Assembly: GCA_902461935.1 (NCBI GenBank)
Contig: CABPZP010000001.1
Span: 124,001-188,000 of the forward strand
DNA: 64,000 nucleotides
Direction: 5' to 3'
Source: Merdicola sp905200315
Lineage (GTDB): Bacteria; Bacillota; Clostridia; TANB77; CAG-508
Of the stretch, positions 53,047-60,871 are shown in pieces (position 1 is the stretch's first letter; each line of letters starts with the position of its first letter). The translations under genes and the position numbers were made by a program. Under the pieces are notes generated by a model that searched no databases, was not told where the DNA came from, and saw only the letters and a program-made list of their open reading frames with translations.

Positions 53047-55128
53047 TTACTCATTATCTAAAGTTATATCTTTTTGATCTAATTTCTCATATTCTGTTAA
53101 TAAATCTTGTGCTTTTCTTTCTTTTTCTTTTAAGTCTTTTTTATCATTTACACTTTTTAATAATTCATCAATAAAATCTTCTTTTGAATTTTGTAAATCT
53201 ATTTCTTTTATTTCTCTTAATTTAGATTCTCTTGGCATTCTCATAATATCTTTACACATTCTTTCAATATGTTGAGTTGGAAAACGTCCACAAGAATCAC
53301 AATCTTCAGCTATTTTATCATAATACTCTGAAAATCTCATTGGATTCTCACTTATAAATTTTATAACAGCTCCCATATTTACACCTCTTTGGTTTCTTGC
53401 CCACTCTGAACGTGAACTTGATAATCCAATTGCTTTTTCTGGATAGTTTTTTTCTTCTCCTTTCCAAACAACCGTGTAACTTCCACCATTAGTCCAGTCT
53501 GCATCTTTTATATGATATTGCTCTCCATTTATATTAAAATCATATACATATCTGGTATAATATCCATCTATTCTTCCAAATCTGTAACGGTGTTCTTCAA
53601 CGTGTACTGGTTCAGCTTTATTATTAAATTTTTTAATTTGCTCAGGCGTCATTTCAGCAATTTCCTCATCTAAAAAAATTCTATCTTTAGAAATTACCTT
53701 ATATGGACATTTCACTTTTAAATCTGTTAAACCACCACTACTTGATAACTCGCCTCCAGTTAAATATGGTGAATTTTCTTCTTCATTTATAGCTCCTAAT
53801 ATATTTTCTGAACTTTCACTAAATCTATTAACGGTCTTCCAATTATTAAAAGTAGATATTTCTCCAATTCCTGCATTAGCACATTCTTCTAATTTTTTAT
53901 TTGCTTTACTCAAAGATTCATTATTAATTGAATTAATTAATTCCTTTAATTTTGTTCCATCAACTTTAATATTTAATTCTTCTCCCCAAATAATAGGATT
54001 TTTAGTTGATACTACTAATTCTTCTTTTTTAGTTTTTTCATCTTGCATTATCATCAATTCATTTCTTCCATTTTTTGATAATGGTGACTTTACTAATTCA
54101 TCTATAAAAACCTCTGGAGTTATTTCTTCTGTTTTAGATTTGTTTTCTATATTTTCTAAAAATTCATTATAAACCTTTTTCATTTCTTTCTTCTTTTTAA
54201 GTAAAATTTGATTATTTATAAATTTCTCTTTTTCTTCCCATGATATATCTGGTTTCATATTCAAATATTGTTTTAAAATATTGAAATTTGAGTAGTCTTC
54301 TTTTTTTACTAATCTTGTAAATTCATTATTTACATTTTTCTCTAATGATTTTGTCATAAATAAATCTTGTAATTCATCTTTTTCATCTTTTGATAGTTTT
54401 TTATTATTATAAATTGCAGATAATCCTCTCATAATATTTTCTCTATCAAATACAACTTTATCGTCTTTTTTTACTTTCTCTTGTGCCTTTTTAAATAATT
54501 TATCACTTATTTGTTGTGGACAACTTTTTGTTATTGTTTTTCCAGAATAATTTATAACATATTTATCCATTAATTCCTCATCATAATCCCTTACTGGTTC
54601 AATATCTGTCATAAATTTTTGAAAATCTTCTTGTTGTCCGTTCTTAGCTAAAAACTCTACCATTTTGCTTTCCATATTAAAAGTTCTTGCTACTCTATTA
54701 ATATTCTCATATGGTAATTCATCTACCAATTTTCTATATTCTTCTATTCCTCCATCTAAAGTATCTAACAAATTCTTTTGAGTTACATGATAAAAAGTTG
54801 ATGCCCATCTATCTACATTTAAATAATACCAATTTGGTAAATATGATAATGCTAATTTCTTCTCATCATCATCTTCTAATAATGAAGTTATTGCTTCTGC
54901 TTGTCTATCTTTTCCACACTCTAATATTTCATGTCTAATATCATAACTATTATATATCCATCCCAATTCGTGTATCATAGAGTTAATTATTTTGTTCACA
55001 TCTTCTTTAATTCTTTCAACATCAATTTTTCCATTGTGCTCTCTTGAATATGTAGCAATTAATTTTTCAGCCTCTTCTTTTCTTATTCCTAAACTTTCCA
55101 TTAAGTCATTTCTAATACTTTTTTTCAT
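53047..55128 (-). CDS. hypothetical protein, 693 residues
   Basis: Not recognised. Soluble, with no signal peptide or membrane segment. The first 400 residues are helical and charged (IINSMIHELGWIYNSYDIRHEIL, by parts; KLALSYLPNWYYLNVDRWASTFYHV). The last 200 contain a beta-rich part with Tyr-rich strands (HVEEHRYRFGRIDGYYTRYV, QYHIKDADWTNGGSYTVVWKGE) and a CDSCGRFP cysteine pair. Codon use matches the genome. It is divergent from the clp gene and upstream of the 99-residue gene. Confidence 0.6.
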   Translation of the reverse strand: MKKSIRNDLMESLGIRKEEAEKLIATYSREHNGKIDVERIKEDVNKIINSMIHELGWIYNSYDIRHEILECGKDRQAEAITSLLEDDDEKKLALSYLPNWYYLNVDRWASTFYHVTQKNLLDTLDGGIEEYRKLVDELPYENINRVARTFNMESKMVEFLAKNGQQEDFQKFMTDIEPVRDYDEELMDKYVINYSGKTITKSCPQQISDKLFKKAQEKVKKDDKVVFDRENIMRGLSAIYNNKKLSKDEKDELQDLFMTKSLEKNVNNEFTRLVKKEDYSNFNILKQYLNMKPDISWEEKEKFINNQILLKKKKEMKKVYNEFLENIENKSKTEEITPEVFIDELVKSPLSKNGRNELMIMQDEKTKKEELVVSTKNPIIWGEELNIKVDGTKLKELINSINNESLSKANKKLEECANAGIGEISTFNNWKTVNRFSESSENILGAINEEENSPYLTGGELSSSGGLTDLKVKCPYKVISKDRIFLDEEIAEMTPEQIKKFNNKAEPVHVEEHRYRFGRIDGYYTRYVYDFNINGEQYHIKDADWTNGGSYTVVWKGEEKNYPEKAIGLSSSRSEWARNQRGVNMGAVIKFISENPMRFSEYYDKIAEDCDSCGRFPTQHIERMCKDIMRMPRESKLREIKEIDLQNSKEDFIDELLKSVNDKKDLKEKERKAQDLLTEYEKLDQKDITLDNE

Positions 55129-55138
55129 TTTTTATTCC

Positions 55139-55433
55139 ACCTTTCATTTTAAAATATTACGTTTTTGTTATGTCATATAAAGACTATTTCTTTATCTTGT
55201 CTTTCTATATATTATGTTAACATTTTGTAATATAATTGTAAAATTGTTTATTCTTATTACAATTATAAGTTTTACTTATATCTAGCAAATATCAATTTTT
55301 TTATTTTAAATATTAGTAATAAAAAAGAAAGTGCAAAATATAAAAATATTACAACAGAAATTTGACTATTTAAGCAAAATGTAATATATTATAGTATGTT
55401 AAAATAAAACAAATTTAAGGAGCAATTTAATTT
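55139..55433. promoter_or_regulatory. divergent promoter region with TTGACT/TATATT for the Clp gene
   Basis: A very AT-rich region of about 295 bp. On the plus strand TTGACT (55362-55367) and TATATT (55385-55390) are 17 nt apart, about 45 nt before the clp start. No CtsR heptad pair is seen. Confidence 0.5.
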
Positions 55434-57779
55434 ATGTTATGTTCAAAATGTAAGAAAAATACAGCTATCATTTTTATAAATGATACTAATAATAAAGATA
55501 GCAAAGATTCTATTAAAGGCTTATGTTATGATTGTGCTAAATCTGAAGGCATAGATGCTTTAGAGGTTCTTGCAAAACAGAATGATATTTTGGGAAAAGA
55601 TATTGTAAATCTTCAAGATTTTTCAGGTCAATTTGAAAATATATTTAAAGATTTATCTAAACACTTAAATATAGAGCCACTTGGTAATTTAGACTTAGAC
55701 TCTATGGAAACAGAGGATATTGAAGATTCTATGGAAGGTGGATTCCCACTAGGTTCAATTTTTGCAGGTTTTGTTAAACCTAAAAACGATGAAACTGATT
55801 CTTCAGCTGAGCATATAAATAGTCATTCAAAAAACAAACAAAAAAATAAAGAGAAAAAATCTAAAAATAAAAAACATAAATTTTTAGATACTTATGGTAC
55901 AAATTTAACTACTAAAGCTAAAAATAATGAATTAGATTTAGTTATTGGTAGAGATACGGAAATTCAGAGAATTACTCAAATTCTTAATAGACGTTCTAAA
56001 AATAATCCATGTTTAATTGGTGAACCAGGTGTTGGTAAAACTGCTATTGCTCAAGGTTTAGCTATAAGAATAGCCTCTGGCAAAGTCCCACCAAAACTAT
56101 TAGATAAAGAAGTTTATTTATTAGATATGACTGCAATGGTTGCAGGTACTCAATTTAGAGGTCAATTCGAAGCAAGAATGAAATCTTTAATTGATGAGTG
56201 TAAAAAGTGTGGAAACATTATTCTAGTTATAGATGAAGTCCACAACATTATAGGTGCTGGTGACACAGAACACACTATGAATGCTGCAAATATTTTAAAA
56301 CCATCTCTTTCCAATGGAGATATTCAATTAATTGGAACTACAACTTTAAAAGAATATAGAAAATATATTGAAAAAGACTCTGCTCTAGAACGTAGATTCC
56401 AACCAGTTTTAGTTGAAGAGCCAAATATTGATGATACAACAAAAATATTAGAGGGTATAAAAAAATATTATGAAACTTATCATAGTGTAAAAATTTCAAA
56501 TGATGTATTAAAGCAAACTGTTATCTTATCTGAAAAATATATTCACGATAGATTTTTACCAGATAAAGCAATAGATATTTTAGATGAAGCTTGTTCAAGA
56601 ATAAACTTAAACAATAAAGATTTATACAAATTAACAATTTTAGAAAATGAACTAAAATCTGTTGAAGAAGAAAAAGAAGAAACTTCTTCAAATGAGGAAG
56701 AAGATTTTGAAAAAGCTGCTATGCTTAAGTCTAAAGAATGTTCTTTAAGAGAAGATATAGATAAATTAAAAGCTAAAATGGAGCTTAAAGAATTAACAGT
56801 TCAAGATATTGCAGAAGTAATTGAAAACTGGACTAAAATTCCTGTTACGAAAATTACAGAAGCTGAAACAGAAAAACTTTTAAACTTAGAAGAAAATCTT
56901 CATAATAAAATAATTGGTCAAAATGATGCTGTAGAAGCTGTTTCTCGTGCTATTCGTAGAAATAGAGCAGGATTAAAAAGTACCAAAAGGCCACCATCAT
57001 TTATATTTGTAGGACCTACAGGAGTTGGAAAAACTCAACTTGCAAAAACACTTGCATATGAAATGTTTGGAGATGAAGATTCTATTATAAGAATAGATAT
57101 GTCTGAATATATGGAAAGTCATTCAACTTCTAAATTAATAGGTTCGCCTCCAGGATATGTAGGATATGATGATGCAGGTCAATTAACAGAAAAAGTAAAA
57201 AGACATCCATATTCTATAATTTTACTAGATGAAATTGAAAAAGCTCATAGCGATGTTTTCAATATTTTATTACAAGTATTAGATGATGGAAAACTTACAG
57301 ATTCACAAGGAAATACAGTTAGCTTTGAAAACACAATTATTATTATGACATCTAACTCTGGTTCAAACATGAATACAAATGCATTAGGTTTTGGAAACAC
57401 ATCTACTATAAATAAAGAAAAAATAAAATCAAGTTTAAGTGAAACTTTCAGACCTGAATTTTTAAACAGAGTTGATGAAATAATAGTCTTTGATAGCTTA
57501 AATCAAGAACAATTATTACAAATTACAGATTTGATGCTTGATGATACACGAAAAGCTTTATCAGATAAAAATATTTCGTTAGATATTAACAAAAAAGCAA
57601 AAGAATTTATTATATCTAAAGGTACAGACTTAAAATTTGGAGCAAGACCTCTACGTAGAGCAATTCAACGTTATGTTGAAGATGAAATTTCAGATATGAT
57701 ATTAAAAAGTGAAGTTTTAAACGGTCAAACAATTAAAGTTACTGTTTCAAACGATAACTTAAAATTTGAAGTAAAATAA
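55434..57779 (+). CDS. Clp AAA+ ATPase (ClpC/ClpE-like) with McsA-type zinc finger
   Basis: Two AAA+ modules: Walker A GEPGVGKTA and B VIDEVHNIIGAG in the first, GPTGVGKTQ and LLDEIEKAH in the second, and a UVR-like middle coil (EDFEKAAMLKSKE). LGFGN near residue 641 matches the loop by which Clp ATPases dock on ClpP. Instead of Clp-N repeats the N-terminus is a four-Cys zinc finger (C3, C6, C31, C34) as in McsA and ClpE. At 781 residues it is within the family range. It unfolds substrates for ClpP; the zinc finger probably selects them. Confidence 0.88.
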   Translation: MLCSKCKKNTAIIFINDTNNKDSKDSIKGLCYDCAKSEGIDALEVLAKQNDILGKDIVNLQDFSGQFENIFKDLSKHLNIEPLGNLDLDSMETEDIEDSMEGGFPLGSIFAGFVKPKNDETDSSAEHINSHSKNKQKNKEKKSKNKKHKFLDTYGTNLTTKAKNNELDLVIGRDTEIQRITQILNRRSKNNPCLIGEPGVGKTAIAQGLAIRIASGKVPPKLLDKEVYLLDMTAMVAGTQFRGQFEARMKSLIDECKKCGNIILVIDEVHNIIGAGDTEHTMNAANILKPSLSNGDIQLIGTTTLKEYRKYIEKDSALERRFQPVLVEEPNIDDTTKILEGIKKYYETYHSVKISNDVLKQTVILSEKYIHDRFLPDKAIDILDEACSRINLNNKDLYKLTILENELKSVEEEKEETSSNEEEDFEKAAMLKSKECSLREDIDKLKAKMELKELTVQDIAEVIENWTKIPVTKITEAETEKLLNLEENLHNKIIGQNDAVEAVSRAIRRNRAGLKSTKRPPSFIFVGPTGVGKTQLAKTLAYEMFGDEDSIIRIDMSEYMESHSTSKLIGSPPGYVGYDDAGQLTEKVKRHPYSIILLDEIEKAHSDVFNILLQVLDDGKLTDSQGNTVSFENTIIIMTSNSGSNMNTNALGFGNTSTINKEKIKSSLSETFRPEFLNRVDEIIVFDSLNQEQLLQITDLMLDDTRKALSDKNISLDINKKAKEFIISKGTDLKFGARPLRRAIQRYVEDEISDMILKSEVLNGQTIKVTVSNDNLKFEVK

Positions 57780-57799
57780 TATTGAAAGGTAGTATTTAT

Positions 57800-58339
57800 A
57801 TGAAAAAAAATATTCCAAATATATTAACAATGTTAAGATTTGTTCTCATACCATTTATACTTTACTTTTTGAGTATAGACAACTATATTTTAACATTCGT
57901 GTTTTTAACACTTTCAGGAATAACCGATGTGTTAGATGGTTTTATTGCAAGAAAATTTAATTTTATAACAGACTTTGGAAAATTAATAGATCCATTGGCA
58001 GATAAAGCAACACAATTATTAACACTAGCAGCATTAGTATTAAAAAACATTATACCTTTATGGATTTTAGGACTATTAGTTTTGAAAGAATTTATTATGA
58101 TAGCAGGAGCCTCATTCCTATATGGAAAAGAACTTGTTGTTTCAAGCAAATGGTATGGAAAATTAGCAACAGTTTTAATATATGTTGCGATTGTATGTTC
58201 TTTAGTAATAAAACAATTTAGCTTACCTTTCAAATTTGATACTTATATATATTATTTAGCAATAATTTCAACTATATTTTCTTTAATAATGTATATAAAA
58301 GCTTTCTTTATGCAAGGATATTTGAAGAAAAATAAATAA
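57800..58339 (+). CDS. pgsA: CDP-diacylglycerol-glycerol-3-phosphate 3-phosphatidyltransferase
   Basis: Makes phosphatidylglycerophosphate. The 179 residues have four to five membrane helices and the CDP-alcohol transferase motif DVLDGFIARKFNF..GKLIDPLADK. ATG 57800 has AAAGGTAG upstream, 20 nt after clp, so they form an operon. A TTG at 57782 in the same frame overlaps the ribosome site and is not used. Confidence 0.94.
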   Translation: MKKNIPNILTMLRFVLIPFILYFLSIDNYILTFVFLTLSGITDVLDGFIARKFNFITDFGKLIDPLADKATQLLTLAALVLKNIIPLWILGLLVLKEFIMIAGASFLYGKELVVSSKWYGKLATVLIYVAIVCSLVIKQFSLPFKFDTYIYYLAIISTIFSLIMYIKAFFMQGYLKKNK

Positions 58340-58385
58340 AAAAATAAATGGTGTAATTTTTAATTATACCATTTATTTTTTTACA
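58334..58385 (+). terminator. terminator after pgsA
   Basis: AAATAAATGGT pairs with ACCATTTATTT, followed by TTTTTAC. Confidence 0.8.
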
Positions 58386-58393
58386 AATTTTTA

Positions 58394-58665
58394 TTATAGT
58401 TTATCAATTTCTTCTTTTGTTAATCCTGTTATTTTTATAATTGTTTCTATTGGTATTTTTTCTTCTCTCATTTTTTTGCGTTTTCTAGATTTTTTTCCTT
58501 TGCCCCCTCTTTTATTCCTTCTCTTTTTGAATAATCCATAGAGCTATTCCAATCCATTTCCCATTTTTCTCTTAATTCTGCTAGTCTTCTTATTTCTTCA
58601 TCTCCTGTTAGATATGTCATTTCTTTTCTTGCTTTTTCTAAGGTTTTATTTTTCTTTTCAGCCAT
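58394..58665 (-). pseudogene. C-terminal remnant of an Rpn-family nuclease
   Basis: Reads MAEKKNKTLEKARKEM, TGDEEIRRLAELREKWEMDW and KREGIKEGAKEKNLENAKK, the C-terminal third of Rpn nucleases; the N-terminal nuclease core is missing. At GCA AAA AAA TGA (stop at 58468-58470) frame 0 ends, but the -1 frame continues MREEKIPIETIIKITGLTKE to a stop at 58394, the conserved tail. This is either loss of one A from an A8 run or slippage on A-AAA-AAA. The start overlaps the end of the RAYT frame. Confidence 0.75.
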
Positions 58666-58850
58666 TTTTATTTTCCACCTTCTTTTCACACCATCTTATT
58701 GGGTTATTTTGCATATATTTTATTATCTGGTAATATTCCTTTTCATTTCTTATTATGTGCTCATAATAATTTCTTTGCCAGATTTTGTTTTCTATTTCCT
58801 TGTTGGTTAATCTTTTTAACGTAGAAACAATAATTGGTATCTTAGCATTT

Positions 58851-58880
58851 GTAGGGGTCGGCGGCCTTAGGGCGACCCGC
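58851..58880 (+). repeat. REP element inside RAYT (third, disrupting)
   Basis: TGTAGGGGTCGGCGGCC hairpin closing with GGCGACCCG, in the opposite orientation to the other two. It introduces a stop (TAA in CCC TAA GGC) and a frame change. Confidence 0.8.
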
Positions 58881-59028
58881 TTTCTTGTCTTTGTAATTCT
58901 ATAATCATATGCACATGATTTAGCATTATTATATAATTTTCTATTTTTATATCTTTATAAATATTATTCATTTCTTTTATTTGTTTTTTTATAATTTCTC
59001 CATATGTTGTTAATTTAATATGTATTTT

Positions 59029-59055
59029 CGGGTCGTCGGGGACGCCGACCCCTAC
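59029..59055 (-). repeat. REP element inside RAYT (second, read in frame)
   Basis: CGGGTCGTCGGGGACGCC hairpin followed by CCCTAC. The transposase frame runs through it without a stop. Confidence 0.8.
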
Positions 59056-59106
59056 ATTGTCTAATTTATGTTTGTTAAATATTTTAATGTTATTTTTATT
59101 TTGTTT

Positions 59107-59133
59107 CGGGCGGACAGAGGCGTCCGCCCCTAC
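59107..59133 (-). repeat. REP element inside RAYT (first, read in frame)
   Basis: CGGGCGGACAGAGGCGTCC hairpin followed by CCCTAC. Encodes GADASVRPK in the transposase frame. Confidence 0.8.
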
Positions 59134-59361
59134 ATTTATTAATGTATCCCTATTACAACCTGTATTATAAATTTCAATTTTCGATAATATTTCTTTTCTA
59201 TTTTTTATGCATATTGTTATATAATAATATCCTTCTTTTGAATAATTATAATCTTTTAATCTAATACTTTTTCTTTTTAATTCCAAAAATTTCCTTTCTT
59301 TATTATAACAATTTGTATTTTCTTATTCAAGATTTTGTTATAATTTTTACCTGTTTGTTTC

Positions 59362-59460
59362 TGTTTTACCTCCTTTCCTTTAGATTTGCTTTTCATTTGG
59401 ATTTTTTAAGAATAAAAATCACCTTGAAATAAATGTTTTGAAAAAAATAAACATATTGTG
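59362..59460 (-). repeat. leader repeat, copy 2, upstream of the RAYT/Rpn remnant
   Basis: Close match to 47184-47280, which precedes the intact Rpn gene. On the minus strand it contains AAAGGAGG and a short ORF starting MKSKSKGKEVKQKQ. It suggests that the locus was once a complete Rpn gene. Confidence 0.7.
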
Positions 59461-59537
59461 ATTTTTTTACAATATGCTTATTTTATATAATATTTGATTG
59501 AATTTTTCAAGTATTTTATAAAAAATTGTAATATTAA

Positions 59538-59573
59538 AAAAAAAAAGCTCCACCATTGTGGAGTTTTTTTTAT
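59538..59573. terminator. terminator after the BofC-like gene
   Basis: AGCTCCAC and GTGGAGTT form a stem with a 4-nt loop, between A and T runs. Confidence 0.8.
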
Positions 59574-60166
59574 TCAAAGTCTTCTATAAAGCTATTTAAA
59601 TTTTGTTTACCGTAAATTTCTATTCCTTTTTTTATGTTTTCTACATCGTTTTCTGTTAGATATTCTGTTGATATTGATGTTTCTTCGTATAATACTTCTT
59701 CTCCTTTTTCGTTTGTATTATATACAACTACTTTTCCGTTTTCATCTTTTACAGTATAATGCTCACCACATTTTCCATTTACATTTTTATATAATACAAC
59801 TTCATTTGGACTAAAACTTTCTACCTTAAAGTCTTTATACATTTGCTCTATTTCTTCTTGAGTTTTATTAACCATTTCACTTGGAATTTCTACATCATCT
59901 TCTGTTGTATGTCCACATTCATTATATGTTTTTTTTATAATTAAAAAAGCATTTGGTGAAACTTTTTCTGTTGTGGAATTAACCTCAACTTCATCATCTG
60001 TATTTCCAACTTCTTTATTTTCTTCTTCATAAACACAATCATCTGTAATAGCATACTCTTGCGATTTTTCGTTATTTTTTACTACCAAAAATGTTATAAC
60101 CGCTGACACTATAAATAATCCAATAAATACTCCAATACCTAATAATATTTTATTTTTTGTTTCCAT
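59570..60166 (-). CDS. BofC C-terminal domain protein
   Basis: A 198-residue protein. Residues 5-27 are an N-terminal membrane segment (ILLGIGVFIGLFIVSAVITFLVV). The external part has KVSPNAFLIIKKTYNECGHT, VNKTQEEIEQMYKDFKVESFSPNEVVLYKN (by parts), CGEHYTVKDENGKVVVY and NIKKGIEIYGKQNLNSFIEDFE (by parts), the BofC C-terminal domain pattern found in many Clostridia. In Bacillus BofC tunes SpoIVB signalling to sigma-K; here the role is inferred only. ATG 60166 has GAGG 8 nt upstream. Confidence 0.75.
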   Translation of the reverse strand: METKNKILLGIGVFIGLFIVSAVITFLVVKNNEKSQEYAITDDCVYEEENKEVGNTDDEVEVNSTTEKVSPNAFLIIKKTYNECGHTTEDDVEIPSEMVNKTQEEIEQMYKDFKVESFSPNEVVLYKNVNGKCGEHYTVKDENGKVVVYNTNEKGEEVLYEETSISTEYLTENDVENIKKGIEIYGKQNLNSFIEDFE

Positions 60167-60228
60167 AATACATTCCTCTCTCAACTTATTTGTATGTATT
60201 ATTTACAAAAAATGTTAAAATATGCATT

Positions 60229-60570
60229 TTAATTAGTTTTTAAATACATTTTTACTGCTTCTTTTATTAACTCATTTATCGAAATATTTTTTTCTACAGA
60301 TTTCATTTTTGCTTTATTATGAAGCTCTACTCCCAAACGTACATTTAAAGACCCCTTTGCTTGTTTTTCTGGTTCAGTATTAGTTTCTTTGCACACTTCA
60401 ATATAATGGTCTATTGCATCTTTAAAATCTTTTTTTAATTCTTTAACAGTAGTTCCTTCAAAGGAAATACTATCATTTTTTAGTCCCTCTATTTCTCCCC
60501 AAAAGCACTCATCTTCATCACTATATTTTATTTCAGCCCAATATCCTTTATATTTCATAATATTTTTCAT
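60229..60570 (-). CDS. hicB: HicB-family antitoxin
   Basis: A 113-residue protein: N-terminal partial RNase-H-like fold (KYKGYWAEIKYSDEDECFWGEIEGL, by parts), then a C-terminal ribbon-helix-helix (GSLNVRLGVELHNKAKMKSV, INELIKEAVKMYL). It blocks HicA and represses the operon. ATG 60570 directly follows the hicA stop; its ribosome site GGAGGAG is inside hicA. Confidence 0.9.
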   Translation of the reverse strand: MKNIMKYKGYWAEIKYSDEDECFWGEIEGLKNDSISFEGTTVKELKKDFKDAIDHYIEVCKETNTEPEKQAKGSLNVRLGVELHNKAKMKSVEKNISINELIKEAVKMYLKTN

Positions 60571-60825
60571 CTAAATCTCCTCCAATTCCTTTAAACTCTT
60601 TAATAACTTATTTACTTGGTACATTTTTAAAATATTCCCTGGATGTGGTTTATGTAATTCTATTTTGGCATTATTTTTATTTACAAATGCAACTCTTGAG
60701 CCAGATGTTTTCCCTTTATTATTTTCGTAAAACCCTAAATTATTCAATAATCTATTAGCTTCATCATATGTATAATCTTTTGGTTTTGATTTTAATCTTT
60801 CAATTTGTTTTTCTAATTTGCTCAT
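60571..60825 (-). CDS. hicA: HicA-family mRNA interferase toxin
   Basis: An 84-residue toxin of the dsRBD-like fold. The catalytic His is in ELHKPHPGNILK after SGSRVAFVN. It cleaves mRNA independently of ribosomes. Order hicA-hicB is the usual one. AAGGAG lies before ATG 60825. Confidence 0.88.
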   Translation of the reverse strand: MSKLEKQIERLKSKPKDYTYDEANRLLNNLGFYENNKGKTSGSRVAFVNKNNAKIELHKPHPGNILKMYQVNKLLKSLKELEEI

Positions 60826-60853
60826 TTTATTTTACTCCTTTTTTTATATTTTT

Positions 60854-60871
60854 GCAACTATTTTTAGTTGC
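60854..60871. promoter_or_regulatory. palindrome between comEC and hicA
   Basis: GCAACT and AGTTGC arms with a 6-nt A/T loop, overlapping the comEC stop codon and about 30 nt upstream of hicA. On the minus strand it lacks a T run, so an operator for HicB is as likely as a terminator. Confidence 0.35.

Larger units (their letters stand above)
58658..59286 (-). pseudogene. REP-associated tyrosine transposase (RAYT, Y1_Tnp/IS200-like) interrupted by three REPs
   Basis: N-terminus RKSIRLKDYNYSKEGYYYITICI, the HUH motif LNHVHMII and, in another frame after 58850, WQRNYYEHIIRNEKEYYQI with the catalytic Tyr, together form a typical RAYT. The first REP (59107-59133) is read in frame as VGADASVRPKQ, the second (59029-59055) as VGVGVPDDPK. 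The third (58851-58880) brings a TAA and shifts the frame, separating the HUH part from the Tyr part. The start is TTG 59286 after AAAGGA. As it stands the enzyme is probably inactive. Confidence 0.85.

Noticed and set aside
53047..55128. Zinc protease motif in IHELG
   Set aside because: HELGW lacks the second His of HExxH, and no other protease feature is visible.
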